Assembly (NCBI GenBank): GCA_016220095.1
Contig: JACRIJ010000031.1
Location: 1 to 64,000 of the forward strand
Direction: 5' to 3'
Source: Planctomycetota bacterium
GTDB lineage: Bacteria; Planctomycetota; MHYJ01; JACQXL01; JACRIJ01
DNA length: 64,000 nucleotides
Shown here: piece after piece, positions 8,444 to 17,690 of the stretch
Layout of the letters: the number at the start of each line of letters is the position of its first letter
How positions within the stretch are numbered: the stretch's first letter is position 1
The notes under the pieces: generated by a model
Told to the model about the DNA's origin: nothing
Seen by the model: only the letters and a program-made list of their open reading frames with translations
Database searches by the model: none
Made by a program: the position numbers and the translations under genes

Positions 8444-9625
8444 ATGAAACTATTCGCGATTTTCAGTATCGTTTTTATTGCATTGTTCTCAGCCGGATCG
8501 GCCATCGGGCAGGATAATGCGAAAGCTAAAGACCCGCTTTGCGATGACTGCGCGAAAAGGATTACGGGGTTTTTGGATGCTTCGGAGATGGAAGTCCCTC
8601 TCGATGTTCCGGCGTGCGCGTTATGTAAAAAGAATGACGTGGATATGATAACCGTAAATATCAGCTGTGTCCTTTGCAATGCGTGCGCGGAGAAGGGAAA
8701 TGTCTGCATGTTATGCCTTATTCCCATGGCAGAAGGCTGGCCTGAAAGCCTTGATGACGTTAAAGGCCTGCCAACTGAAAAATTACTTTTTGTATCTAAT
8801 CGCGACGGCGAAAATGAATTTTTTACCATGAACCTTGATGGCAAGGAACAAACCCAGTTAACAAAAGATGATTTCGTTGAAATGGACCCTGCAGTATCGC
8901 CTGACGGGAAATGGATTGTGTTTTCCGGAAACATGGATGGCTGGTGGGATTTGTTTGTTATGGATATAAGGGGTGAACATCTAAGACGCCTGACGAAAAG
9001 CGCCGGCGCCGAGCTTTCACCCTGCTGGTACCCCGATAATAAAACGATCGTATTCATGTTCCAGGACAACATGGGTATGAAGTTGTGCACTATAATGCGG
9101 GATGGCAGTGATATGAAGCCTGTTGAGATGCCGGATGAATTTGACAATATGGAAGTCGGCTATCCCGTGGTTTCTCCCGATGGCAAAAAAATCGCCTTTG
9201 TCGCAGGTCAACGGGACGATGAAATGTCGTGGGATATATATGTCCGCGATGAGAAGGGCGTTGTTGTGAATATTACCAATGATGAATTTTACAATAGCGC
9301 TCCCGCATGGTCGCCGGATGGCAAAAAAATTGCGTATTCTTTCAGTGATGACGTGGGAAAAGGCATGGGAAATGATGAAATTTACGTTATGGACAGCGAT
9401 GGAAAAAATCATAAGCGCCTGACAGAGAATAAATTTGTTGATTCCGGGCCGAATTGGTCGCCTGACGGGAAGAATATCGTTTTTATAAGCACGCGCGACC
9501 AGGTCAAGGAAGGTATTGCGGATGTCTATATAATGGACAGCGGCGGCAAGAACCAGATTAATATCACAAATTCCTCGAGCAAAGACCTTGCGCCGCGCTG
9601 GGTAAAGGCAGACGGGAAAAAGTAA
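8444..9625 (+). CDS. Secreted TolB/PD40 beta-propeller protein with Cys-rich N-terminal region
   Basis: Signal peptide; repeated SPDGKKIAF/WSPDGKKIAY motifs; CxxC clusters CDDC, CALC, CVLCNAC, CMLC. Confidence 0.85.
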   Translation: MKLFAIFSIVFIALFSAGSAIGQDNAKAKDPLCDDCAKRITGFLDASEMEVPLDVPACALCKKNDVDMITVNISCVLCNACAEKGNVCMLCLIPMAEGWPESLDDVKGLPTEKLLFVSNRDGENEFFTMNLDGKEQTQLTKDDFVEMDPAVSPDGKWIVFSGNMDGWWDLFVMDIRGEHLRRLTKSAGAELSPCWYPDNKTIVFMFQDNMGMKLCTIMRDGSDMKPVEMPDEFDNMEVGYPVVSPDGKKIAFVAGQRDDEMSWDIYVRDEKGVVVNITNDEFYNSAPAWSPDGKKIAYSFSDDVGKGMGNDEIYVMDSDGKNHKRLTENKFVDSGPNWSPDGKNIVFISTRDQVKEGIADVYIMDSGGKNQINITNSSSKDLAPRWVKADGKK

Positions 9626-9634
9626 AAAAATACC

Positions 9635-10780
9635 CTATTGCTTTTTAACCATTGATGGGATTGGGGCATTGCCTCTTTCGTGACTTTTGTAACTCCATGC
9701 AAATATTGCGCCGCTTGTAAAGCCTGCGATAGTCCCGAAAAACGTTACTCTGCTGAAAAGCATTGAAATTGAAACTGAAGCAATGACGGCATAAATCGCC
9801 TGATATAACAGCCATGCTCCTAAGAAAATATACGCGTTGGTTGTTATTGTCCTGCCATATATTAATATTCTTATCCGGGATTCGGGAAATAACATATAGT
9901 ATGCTCCTATGGCGCCAGATATCGCGCCGCTTGCGCCTATTGCCGGAATCGTGGAGCCCCAATATAGAAGCCCGTGAACAATGGTAGAACAAAAACCGCA
10001 TCCCATGTAAAATATGGGAAAAATCCAATGGCCAAACCGGTCTTCAATGTTGTCCGCAAATACGAGGAAAAATATCATATTGTAAAGCAAATGGCCGAAA
10101 TCGCCGTGAATAAACATTGATGTTATCATGCGTGAAAGCCCTTCGGTTGAAACTGAAAATGCGGGAATAAAGCCATGCTTGAGGTAAAATTCGCCTGGAT
10201 TTTTCACGTAAAAGTATTGGTATGCAAACACCGCAATATTAATTAAAAAGAATATGTAAAACACGAACGAAGTTTTCCTGGTGTTTTGAGTTGTGCCTAA
10301 AGGCACCAGGATTGGAATGTACGTAAGGAAATAAAAACGATTTACATCAGCGGCATCTTTATCGTGTTGTATCTGCTCTGAATATTCTGCCAGGGATTGG
10401 CCCAATTTGTCAAGTTTTTGATTTCCTTTTATATGGATTGCGAGGGCCTTTATTTCGTTGCCATCGGCCCATACGCCATCGCAGGAAACGCATTTGTCAA
10501 GGATTACGTTTGAATCGTAACCGTAATTGAATTTTTCCATCCCGGCACTGCATTTCGGGCAGTTGCGTTTGTTTTCGTTGATTTCGCGGGGTTTTATTAC
10601 GTTGCGTTTTGTTTCTATCTTTGCTTCCGGGATGGTTTTGTCTTTTTCTATGAGAAGGCGTATGTAATCCTTTAGCTCACCTGACTCAAACCAAATTCCG
10701 TTGCATTGAGAGCAGTGATTAATGAACCTCCCTTCATAGTTATCTTGTTGTAAAATAGCCCCGCATGATGGACACTTCAT
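9635..10780 (-). CDS. Rhomboid-family intramembrane serine protease with two N-terminal zf-TFIIB-type zinc ribbons
   Basis: CPSCGAIL..CSQCNGIW and CPKCSAGM..CVSCDGVW; HGDFGHLLYNM; GASGAISG catalytic motif. Confidence 0.9.
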   Translation of the reverse strand: MKCPSCGAILQQDNYEGRFINHCSQCNGIWFESGELKDYIRLLIEKDKTIPEAKIETKRNVIKPREINENKRNCPKCSAGMEKFNYGYDSNVILDKCVSCDGVWADGNEIKALAIHIKGNQKLDKLGQSLAEYSEQIQHDKDAADVNRFYFLTYIPILVPLGTTQNTRKTSFVFYIFFLINIAVFAYQYFYVKNPGEFYLKHGFIPAFSVSTEGLSRMITSMFIHGDFGHLLYNMIFFLVFADNIEDRFGHWIFPIFYMGCGFCSTIVHGLLYWGSTIPAIGASGAISGAIGAYYMLFPESRIRILIYGRTITTNAYIFLGAWLLYQAIYAVIASVSISMLFSRVTFFGTIAGFTSGAIFAWSYKSHERGNAPIPSMVKKQ

Positions 10781-10924
10781 ATATTAACTTTTTAATAAAC
10801 CTGTTTTTGTAACATGAATACGTCGTCGTTATCTTGTACATCCTGTTAAGCGATGTGAATTATCGTTCGTAAACGCCGTATTAGCATCGGATATGATATT
10901 TTCAATTTCCAATCTGTATTTATC

Positions 10925-11008
10925 ACCCGTTCTTCGTCATCGTCCCTCGCTACCCGCTACTCGCTACTTCGTACGTCCGTTCTTCCTCCTTCGTTTTTCA
11001 TTCTTCCT
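10925..11008. repeat. Degenerate heptanucleotide array (12 units)
   Basis: ACCCGTT CTTCGTC ATCGTCC CTCGCTA CCCGCTA CTCGCTA CTTCGTA CGTCCGT TCTTCCT CCTTCGT TTTTCAT TCTTCCT. Confidence 0.75.
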
Positions 11009-12794
11009 ACTCTATCTTGCCGCCTTCAATTATTCTTATCAGTTTATTTGACTTGATATTAGTAAAAGTCTGCTCGGTCTTGTCTTTATTAGGCCATTGA
11101 ATCGTGATTTTATCTATTTTCCAGGCCTTGCCTAATCCGAAATGCGCTTCAGGCGGGTCAAAATGCCCCGCATGTCCGTTTCCGCCGTATATCTCTCTGA
11201 TCTGTTTTTTGCCGTCAGCCTCCAGTATGATCCGTGCGCCGATGCCCATTTTGTTTGCGCCGCCTTTTCCGTTGCCGTGAAGCTGTATGGTAATCCAGTT
11301 GTTCCGGTTGCCGATATCGTTCCTGAATAGCGCCGGAGAAGGCCATGCTTCCTTGTAACCTTCTGTGGGCATGCGCGCCCAGGATTTGCCTGCGAGTATG
11401 TCCAGGTCGCCGTCTCTGTCAAAATCGCCGATTGATATCCCTGCTGAACTTTCCCAATCAAAACCGCATTTGTCCGTTATATCTTCAAATGTATGGTCGG
11501 GTTTCTGGCTGAACAGCCGCAAATATTGGCCGTCCGGATAGTCTCCGGATGAAAGCAGTAAGTCCTGCAATCCATCATTGTCAAAATCAAGCCAGTCAAC
11601 GTGCAGATCTCCCTGATTCCAATTTGCCGGATCCGGGTGTTTTCTGAGGAGGGCATTGGGGTCTCTCTTGAATGCGTAGTTGTTTTCTTTTCCCTGGTTA
11701 GTGAGCAGAGACGATTTGTCGGATGATTCGCCCGCCCAGGAATGTGTAATCTCAGTAAGGAAAATATCCATGTCGCCGTCACAGTCATAATCGGCGCAGG
11801 CCACACTGAAGGAATTGCCGTTTGCCCGGAAGGGCGGTTCAGTCTGGCGGTTTACTCCCGGCGGGTAGCGGCCGTGAGTTATCTCATCGCCGTCAAAATG
11901 CGTTTCCGCTCCGGCCTCCGCAAATGTCCCGTCGCCTTTATTTTGCCATAGCAGATTCCATTGCCTTCCATAGGCGCAAACCAGAATGTCCTGAAAACCG
12001 TCATTATTATAGTCGCAGTGGCCGGTGCCGTATACCGGTTTGGAACCGTTATGCAATTCAGGATTATCCGCGGTTCTCAAGCCGGTCTTTTCCGTAACAT
12101 CCGTGAATTTTCCGTCGCCGGAGCCCTGATATAAAGGACTGACGTAGCTTTCTATGGAAGCGCCGTACTGTTTGTACCAGTTGCCAACGAACAGATCTAT
12201 GCATCCATCGCTGTCATAGTCCAGGAAAGTGCCACAGATGGTTGTCGCAGGCGACGCCTCAACCCCGGATTGTTCCAGCTTCCGGAAAATTCCTTTTCCG
12301 TTATTGAGAAAAACAGCGCTCTTTATATTGCGATTACCTTTCCAATCCGGATTCAAGGCGTCGTAATTTATGCCGGAGAAGGCGTCCATATCGCCGTCAT
12401 TATCAACGTCGGCAAAGACCAGAGGGCTGGATTCGCGGATACTGCCGTCGGATTCAAAAGCGAGGCCTGATTCTTTTGTGATATCCTGCAATGCCTGGCC
12501 GGGCGAATCCGGATTGTTTAAGAATACCATGGTAGAGGGCCTGTTTTTCCAGGTATCATCCTGCCAGAGCCGCCGGACGACAAAATCAAGATAGTTATCG
12601 CCGTTTATATCAACAAGAGCCGCGCGCTGGGCAGGCACTTTATCCAGGCCGGTTTGCGCGGAGATATTAGTAAAATATTTCACGGCTCCGTTGGCAGATT
12701 CGCCGTTTACTGCAATATTCTGGGAACTGCAGGCAAGGATGTTAAACGCGGCAAAGCACGCTGATGTTGCAAGTAATGCAGTAGCTGTTTTCAT
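11007..12794 (-). CDS. Secreted CRTAC1-like FG-GAP/VCBS repeat protein with ASPIC/UnbV domain
   Basis: Multiple DxNxDGxxD motifs (DYDSDGCIDLF, DYNNDGFQDIL, DFDRDGDLDIL); C-terminal GIGARIILEADGKKQIREI..HFGLG. Confidence 0.9.
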   Translation of the reverse strand: MKTATALLATSACFAAFNILACSSQNIAVNGESANGAVKYFTNISAQTGLDKVPAQRAALVDINGDNYLDFVVRRLWQDDTWKNRPSTMVFLNNPDSPGQALQDITKESGLAFESDGSIRESSPLVFADVDNDGDMDAFSGINYDALNPDWKGNRNIKSAVFLNNGKGIFRKLEQSGVEASPATTICGTFLDYDSDGCIDLFVGNWYKQYGASIESYVSPLYQGSGDGKFTDVTEKTGLRTADNPELHNGSKPVYGTGHCDYNNDGFQDILVCAYGRQWNLLWQNKGDGTFAEAGAETHFDGDEITHGRYPPGVNRQTEPPFRANGNSFSVACADYDCDGDMDIFLTEITHSWAGESSDKSSLLTNQGKENNYAFKRDPNALLRKHPDPANWNQGDLHVDWLDFDNDGLQDLLLSSGDYPDGQYLRLFSQKPDHTFEDITDKCGFDWESSAGISIGDFDRDGDLDILAGKSWARMPTEGYKEAWPSPALFRNDIGNRNNWITIQLHGNGKGGANKMGIGARIILEADGKKQIREIYGGNGHAGHFDPPEAHFGLGKAWKIDKITIQWPNKDKTEQTFTNIKSNKLIRIIEGGKIE

Positions 12795-12892
12795 AATAAT
12801 CCTTTCAGTTCAATGATTTTGGCATAAAGAGATACTATCAGAAATGGATAGGCATGTCAAGGGGTTTTAGAATGGGAAAATGGAAGAAATAT

Positions 12893-12921
12893 TTGACATA
12901 AGCGTTTGGCTTAGTTATAAT
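12893..12921 (+). promoter_or_regulatory. Consensus sigma70-type promoter
   Basis: TTGACA-N17-TATAAT, upstream of the CDS at 12969. Confidence 0.8.
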
Positions 12922-12968
12922 ATGCCAACAGGTGATTTTAGATAGTAATTCAAATAGGGGGTTATTTT

Positions 12969-13793
12969 ATGGTAAAACTTTTGTTGCAGGTATTTACGTT
13001 ACTTGTTGTGGTTGTAATCGCCATCGTTACGTTTTCTATGCTGTCATCCAGCAATCAAGCAATTCAAGGACTTAAAACCCAGGCGGAAAAAAGCAATAAC
13101 GACTTGGAAGCCTTGAAATCTCAAAATCAAACACTCTCGGCGCTTCAAGTGAAATTGAAGGAATTTCAAGATAAAATTCATGAGTTGCAAGCAGGAAGTG
13201 AGGAGAAAATTCTTGCCGTAAAGAAGGATATGAAGGGAGAATCTGAAAGTCTTCATGCCAGAATTGACAGTGAAGCCAGTTCGTATTCGAATGAATTACG
13301 CGGGTTGAAGACTCGTTTGGAAAAATCGCAAAACGAAATAGAAGACTTGAAATTGCAAAGCAAAACCCTTCCGGAAATTAAGACTGTTTTAGAAGCCTTC
13401 AATGCCCAGATAAAGGATTTAGAAGCTAAAATAATCACTGCCGGCACTTCCAATCCCAATGCTGCTGTAAAGGCAAATGTTCAGATTGCAATTCTGCCGG
13501 AAGAAAAAATTAACGTGAAATATCCGTTCAAATTAACAATAGATAAAGATACGACCGTGCATATTGATCCTGTAGGCACAGATAAAAAAACCGCGCTGAC
13601 TTTGGTGGTTGTCTGCAACGGGAAACAGGTGTTGAGCTTAAATGCGTTAGGGCAAAATCAATACGAATATTACAGGAAAGATCCCGGCACGTACAGGATT
13701 TATCTGGAATCGTTTAATAGTAATGCCGGTTTCTATCAGCAGTGCAGTAATAGCGTGAGCTATGAGATTTCAATACCCGTGTCTTCCAAGTGA
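12969..13793 (+). CDS. Membrane-anchored coiled-coil protein of unknown function
   Basis: N-terminal TM helix, two long Q/K/E coiled-coil segments, C-terminal beta-rich domain. Confidence 0.75.
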   Translation: MVKLLLQVFTLLVVVVIAIVTFSMLSSSNQAIQGLKTQAEKSNNDLEALKSQNQTLSALQVKLKEFQDKIHELQAGSEEKILAVKKDMKGESESLHARIDSEASSYSNELRGLKTRLEKSQNEIEDLKLQSKTLPEIKTVLEAFNAQIKDLEAKIITAGTSNPNAAVKANVQIAILPEEKINVKYPFKLTIDKDTTVHIDPVGTDKKTALTLVVVCNGKQVLSLNALGQNQYEYYRKDPGTYRIYLESFNSNAGFYQQCSNSVSYEISIPVSSK

Positions 13794-13800
13794 GTATCGC

Positions 13801-15984
13801 ATGAAACAACAATTAAGAAATGTCTTGCTGACAGCGTTTATATTGTTTGCCGTCCAATTGGCCTGGTGCAACGTATCCTTCGCGCAGTCAAATATGCCTT
13901 TGGATGAGGTAATAAAACTGGCAGATGAAGCCTACGCGCAGAAGGATTGGGGCATGTCGTATCGTTATCACGACATGCTGTTGATGCATTACAGTAAAGA
14001 GGCGCGTGTCATTGCGCACATGGATGAAATAAAGGCAAGGAGAGATGAAAGCAATGTGAAATTAGTGGCCTGGCTTAACAGTTTTCCGTTAAAAGAAAAT
14101 GATGCATTAAGCAATAAAAGGGTCTGGGCGGAAGGAAGCGTGATTTCCGCGGAGGCTGTTGACGGGTGGTCAAAACTGCCGCCAGAAGCGGTAAAGATTT
14201 ACACCGAAGCAAGGACAACTCAATCCCAACTCCTGTCCGGCCGGGATAAAGCGGAATTTACAGAAGATATGAAGGAGCTGATAAGGAAATTTGACGAAAT
14301 AATCAAGCTTGTGCCGAATTTTGCCTCCGCTTATTACGATAGAAGCGTGTGTTTCTATAATATCAGGGAATATGATAAAGCCCTGCAGGATGCGAAAAAA
14401 GCGATAGAGTTATTCCCTAGTTTTTTTGAGGCCTATACGATTGCAGGCAGTGTCTGTTTTTCAAATGCACAATTTGAAAAGGCAATTGAATATGCGACTA
14501 AATCCATAGAAATAAATCCTGTATTTTACCCCGGTTATAATACGCGAGCCCTGGCATATTTGTATTTGAAGAATAAAGACAAGGCTTTGGAGAATATTGG
14601 GGAATCGTTGCGTCTTGATGACAGAAACGCGGAGACCCTCCGCATTAAAGCAATGCTGGATGAGCCTGATTGGTTGATAACCTACAGCAGTGAAATCAAG
14701 GAGTCCGCTGACGGTTGGTCGAAACTGCCGCCCCAGGCAGTAAAGATTTATACTGAAGCAAAAATGGCCAAAGCCCAGATATATGCCGACATAGACAGCG
14801 CGGAATATGTAAAAGAAGTAAAGGAACTGATAAAGAAATTAGACGAGGTAATCGGGCTTGCGCCGAATTTTGCCTCCGCTTACTACTGTAGAAGCTTTTA
14901 TTTTTATACTATCCGGGAATGTGACAAGTCCCTGCAGGACGCGAAGAAGGCGATAGAATTATGTCCTGATTTCTTTGAGGCCTGCCTGCTGGCAAGCATG
15001 GCCTGCCGTCTGCAGGAAGAATATGGGAAGGCATTTGAATACGCAAATAAATGCATAGAAATTAAGCCGGCATATCTGTATGGATATAATGCGCGCGCAT
15101 TGTCTTACCTTTATCTGAAGAATAAGAATAAAGCGCTGAAAGATATTGAGGAATCTTTGCGCATTGACAATAATCATGCAGAGGCTAATCGCATCAAGGT
15201 TTTACTGAAGGAACCGGACTGGGCGGAAATCTACACCAGTGAAACAAAACATTACATAGTAAAAACCAATATAAGCCAAACCGTCTGCGACAATAGTGTA
15301 AAATCAATTGAGGGCGCTTATATGGCATATACGCAGGTATTCCCGCCTGATAATAAGAGCGTCGGAAAAACTGTGGTGTATGTTTTTAAAACAAAACAGG
15401 AGTTTGTATCGCATGGCACTTCGGTTGGAATTGATAAAGAATGGCTTGAAAAAATAGGCGGTCTTTATAATCATGAAACAAAAGAGATATACATAGCAGA
15501 TCCCAAACAACGGGAACTGTTTAATCCGGTTTTGTATCATGAAGGATTTCACCAGTATATTGATAATGAAGTAAAGGATTCAGTATCTATTCCGACATGG
15601 TTTAATGAAGGATGTGCGCAGTGGTTTTACGGAAGTTCCGCTAATAATAATACGATTATAGGTTACAAGAAAATACGCGTTGAAATTGATATTCTTAATG
15701 AAAGGTTTGGGGAGATTGAACTCAAACCGCTTAAGACTTTTTTCATGTTGGATCAGATGGAATTTTACAAGGACCGCCCTGCTAATTACGCGCAGGCATG
15801 GTCTTTTGTCTATTTTTGTTTTAGGTACAAAAACGGCAGGTATGAATCATTGCTCAGGGATTATTACAAGGAAATCAAAAAAGGCAGTTCTTTGCAGGAG
15901 GCGTTTGACAATGTGTTCGGCAGAAAAGACGTCAATTTTGATGTTATGGAAAAGGAATGGAAAGCGTACGTAGAGGGGCTGTAA
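13801..15984 (+). CDS. Secreted TPR protein with C-terminal DUF1570-like gluzincin metallopeptidase domain
   Basis: Signal peptide MKQQLRNVLLTAFILFAVQLAWC; TPRs; YHEGFHQYIDNEV...WFNEGCAQWF (HExxH variant plus downstream Glu). Confidence 0.8.
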   Translation: MKQQLRNVLLTAFILFAVQLAWCNVSFAQSNMPLDEVIKLADEAYAQKDWGMSYRYHDMLLMHYSKEARVIAHMDEIKARRDESNVKLVAWLNSFPLKENDALSNKRVWAEGSVISAEAVDGWSKLPPEAVKIYTEARTTQSQLLSGRDKAEFTEDMKELIRKFDEIIKLVPNFASAYYDRSVCFYNIREYDKALQDAKKAIELFPSFFEAYTIAGSVCFSNAQFEKAIEYATKSIEINPVFYPGYNTRALAYLYLKNKDKALENIGESLRLDDRNAETLRIKAMLDEPDWLITYSSEIKESADGWSKLPPQAVKIYTEAKMAKAQIYADIDSAEYVKEVKELIKKLDEVIGLAPNFASAYYCRSFYFYTIRECDKSLQDAKKAIELCPDFFEACLLASMACRLQEEYGKAFEYANKCIEIKPAYLYGYNARALSYLYLKNKNKALKDIEESLRIDNNHAEANRIKVLLKEPDWAEIYTSETKHYIVKTNISQTVCDNSVKSIEGAYMAYTQVFPPDNKSVGKTVVYVFKTKQEFVSHGTSVGIDKEWLEKIGGLYNHETKEIYIADPKQRELFNPVLYHEGFHQYIDNEVKDSVSIPTWFNEGCAQWFYGSSANNNTIIGYKKIRVEIDILNERFGEIELKPLKTFFMLDQMEFYKDRPANYAQAWSFVYFCFRYKNGRYESLLRDYYKEIKKGSSLQEAFDNVFGRKDVNFDVMEKEWKAYVEGL

Positions 15985-16032
15985 GTATGCCAGTTTGACT
16001 AAAATAGTTTGGTTGATAAGGATATCTTGAAA

Positions 16033-16446
16033 ATGGATAATAGTACAGCTATTCGGAATTATATTGATCAGTTTAGAGAAGGTAATAGAAATGAAGCATT
16101 TCACGGGCTTCTGGAATTAAGCCACGATGTGCTTCCTGAATTGATCGCAATATTCAGGAATGAGCAGGATGTCCAGTTCCGGGCGTTTCTTGCAGAGGTG
16201 ACTTGGCAACATCGTGAGCCGTCTGTAATACCATTTCTCGGCGAGATTCTGAACGACCCCGAGCCATTGATATGGAAAGAAGCTCTTGACGGATTGGTTG
16301 CGCTGGCTTCGGTGCCGGCATTGGATGCGTTGCGCGCGGCAAGAAGCCGCCAATTTGCCCGTAAACGCGACGCGGAGTATTTTCTCGGCTATCTTGAAGA
16401 GGCGATTGGTCAGGCAGAGGCTGAGATTTTGAAAAAGGATTCATAA
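16033..16446 (+). CDS. HEAT-repeat-like protein
   Basis: Helical repeats (LPELIAIFRNEQDVQFRAFLAEV, VIPFLGEILNDPEPLIWKEALDGLVAL); ORF opens at 16009 with TTG but ATG at 16033 more likely. Confidence 0.6.
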   Translation: MDNSTAIRNYIDQFREGNRNEAFHGLLELSHDVLPELIAIFRNEQDVQFRAFLAEVTWQHREPSVIPFLGEILNDPEPLIWKEALDGLVALASVPALDALRAARSRQFARKRDAEYFLGYLEEAIGQAEAEILKKDS

Positions 16447-16448
16447 TT

Positions 16449-16748
16449 GTGGCAAAAACAATCGTTTTGTTCTTAGTAATAGTGTTTTGCTATACAGTCT
16501 GCAGTTGTACGAGATACATTACAGTTAAAGATACAAAGGGAAATCCGGTTGCAGATGCGGATGTGTATGTCGTTAGGTTTTCGCTTTCTGCTGATGCTGT
16601 CAGAAAAACCAGTTCAAACGGTCATGTTTCATTTCCTGCCATTCCAAGTCTTGAATTCATTAGAATCATTAAGCCCGGTTTTCTGGATTTTCACTGCTTC
16701 GGTCCTGACGTGCATAATGTAATCATAATGAAAGAAAATGATGACTGA
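16449..16748 (+). CDS. Small lipoprotein with carboxypeptidase-regulatory-like Ig fold
   Basis: Signal with lipobox TVCSC; ITVKDTKGNPVADADVYV; GTG start. Confidence 0.6.
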   Translation: MAKTIVLFLVIVFCYTVCSCTRYITVKDTKGNPVADADVYVVRFSLSADAVRKTSSNGHVSFPAIPSLEFIRIIKPGFLDFHCFGPDVHNVIIMKENDD

Positions 16749-16784
16749 AACAGATATAACCGAGATTGAAGGAGAAATTTCTTT

Positions 16785-17084
16785 ATGGACAAAAAAAGCA
16801 ATAAAGAATTAAAGCGCAAATGCGCTGAAGAAATACGGGAGAAATTCGTGAAGTCCCTGCCCTTTAGTCCAGGACTTTTTCGTGAGCTTTTTGATTATTT
16901 AGATGCCTATTTGCAGGGAAATGAATGCGATGACATGCTCAAAAACACCCGTATATTCCTTCGAAAAAACAATCTGCCTGTAGAGGAATCATTGAAATGG
17001 ATGCAAGACAACGGGGCCTTCTGCGATTGCGAGGTGCTTGCAAATCTTGAAGATAGTTTTGAGGTTATCCGGCGAATGGGTTAG
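16785..17084 (+). CDS. DUF2695-like protein
   Basis: C-terminal FLRKNNLPVEESLKWMQDNGAFCDCEVLANL pattern. Confidence 0.6.
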   Translation: MDKKSNKELKRKCAEEIREKFVKSLPFSPGLFRELFDYLDAYLQGNECDDMLKNTRIFLRKNNLPVEESLKWMQDNGAFCDCEVLANLEDSFEVIRRMG

Positions 17085-17141
17085 TTGTGTTAATGAATAA
17101 CTGTGGTGGTTTTTGGGATTTCCCGGTTTATAAAAAAACAG

Positions 17142-17170
17142 TTGACATTTAAGCTGAATTTGCGTAAAAT
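17142..17170 (+). promoter_or_regulatory. sigma70-type promoter
   Basis: TTGACA-N17-TAAAAT, 48 nt before the ATG at 17218; RBS-like GGAGG before the start. Confidence 0.75.
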
Positions 17171-17217
17171 GGCAACAGATTAGAGATAAGAGATTACTTT
17201 AGACAGGAGGTAAGTAT

Positions 17218-17439
17218 ATGACGGATAACGCGTTGAAAAGAAACGTCCTTATTGCGCAAATTTATAAATTGCCATATGAACTTCAGCTTCGTGTGTTTGA
17301 TTACGTAAGATCATTAATTCCAAAGGGAACGAAGGGTAAAACCCTGCTGAAGTTTGAAGGCGCTATTGCGAAGCCTGACTTAGAGAAGATGGCGAAATCT
17401 ATCAAAGAGGAATGTGAAAAGGTCGATAATAATGAATAG
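17218..17439 (+). CDS. Putative antitoxin of a VapBC-type pair
   Basis: 73-aa acidic-tailed protein immediately upstream of a PIN-domain remnant. Confidence 0.55.
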   Translation: MTDNALKRNVLIAQIYKLPYELQLRVFDYVRSLIPKGTKGKTLLKFEGAIAKPDLEKMAKSIKEECEKVDNNE

Positions 17440-17651
17440 ATGAGTTTGTTAATAACAATGCTATTCTTTTGTGTAATGCTGATACGGCGAAGATCTACGG
17501 TGATATAAAGGTTAAATTAAAAACAAAGGGAAGAATGTTGCCGGAAAATGATATTTGGATTTCTGCTATAGCAGAGCAATACGCTTTGATTTTAGCAACA
17601 CGTGATGCGCATTTTCATCAAATAGTAAATTTAGAGGTTGAAATCTGGTAG
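17436..17651 (+). pseudogene. Truncated VapC/PIN-domain toxin (C-terminal third only)
   Basis: Frame reads ..TAKIYGDIKVKLKTKGRMLPENDIWISAIAEQYALILATRDAHFHQIVNLEVEIW, matching the VapC C-terminus; N-terminal DTN.. half absent; ATGAATAGATGA start-stop remnant at 17432. Confidence 0.7.
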
Positions 17652-17690
17652 AAGGGCAATTCAGTGCGGCAGAAGCAGGAAAGCGATTAC

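Noticed and set aside
8419-9147. 242-aa minus-strand ORF opposite the TolB-like gene
   Set aside because: Sense strand has signal peptide and propeller motifs; the antisense product is low-complexity and unrecognisable.
784-12794. Defence island interpretation (AAA+, kinase, rhomboids, DDAH)
   Set aside because: No nuclease/effector pairing, restriction or phage-associated genes; domains fit signalling and envelope functions.
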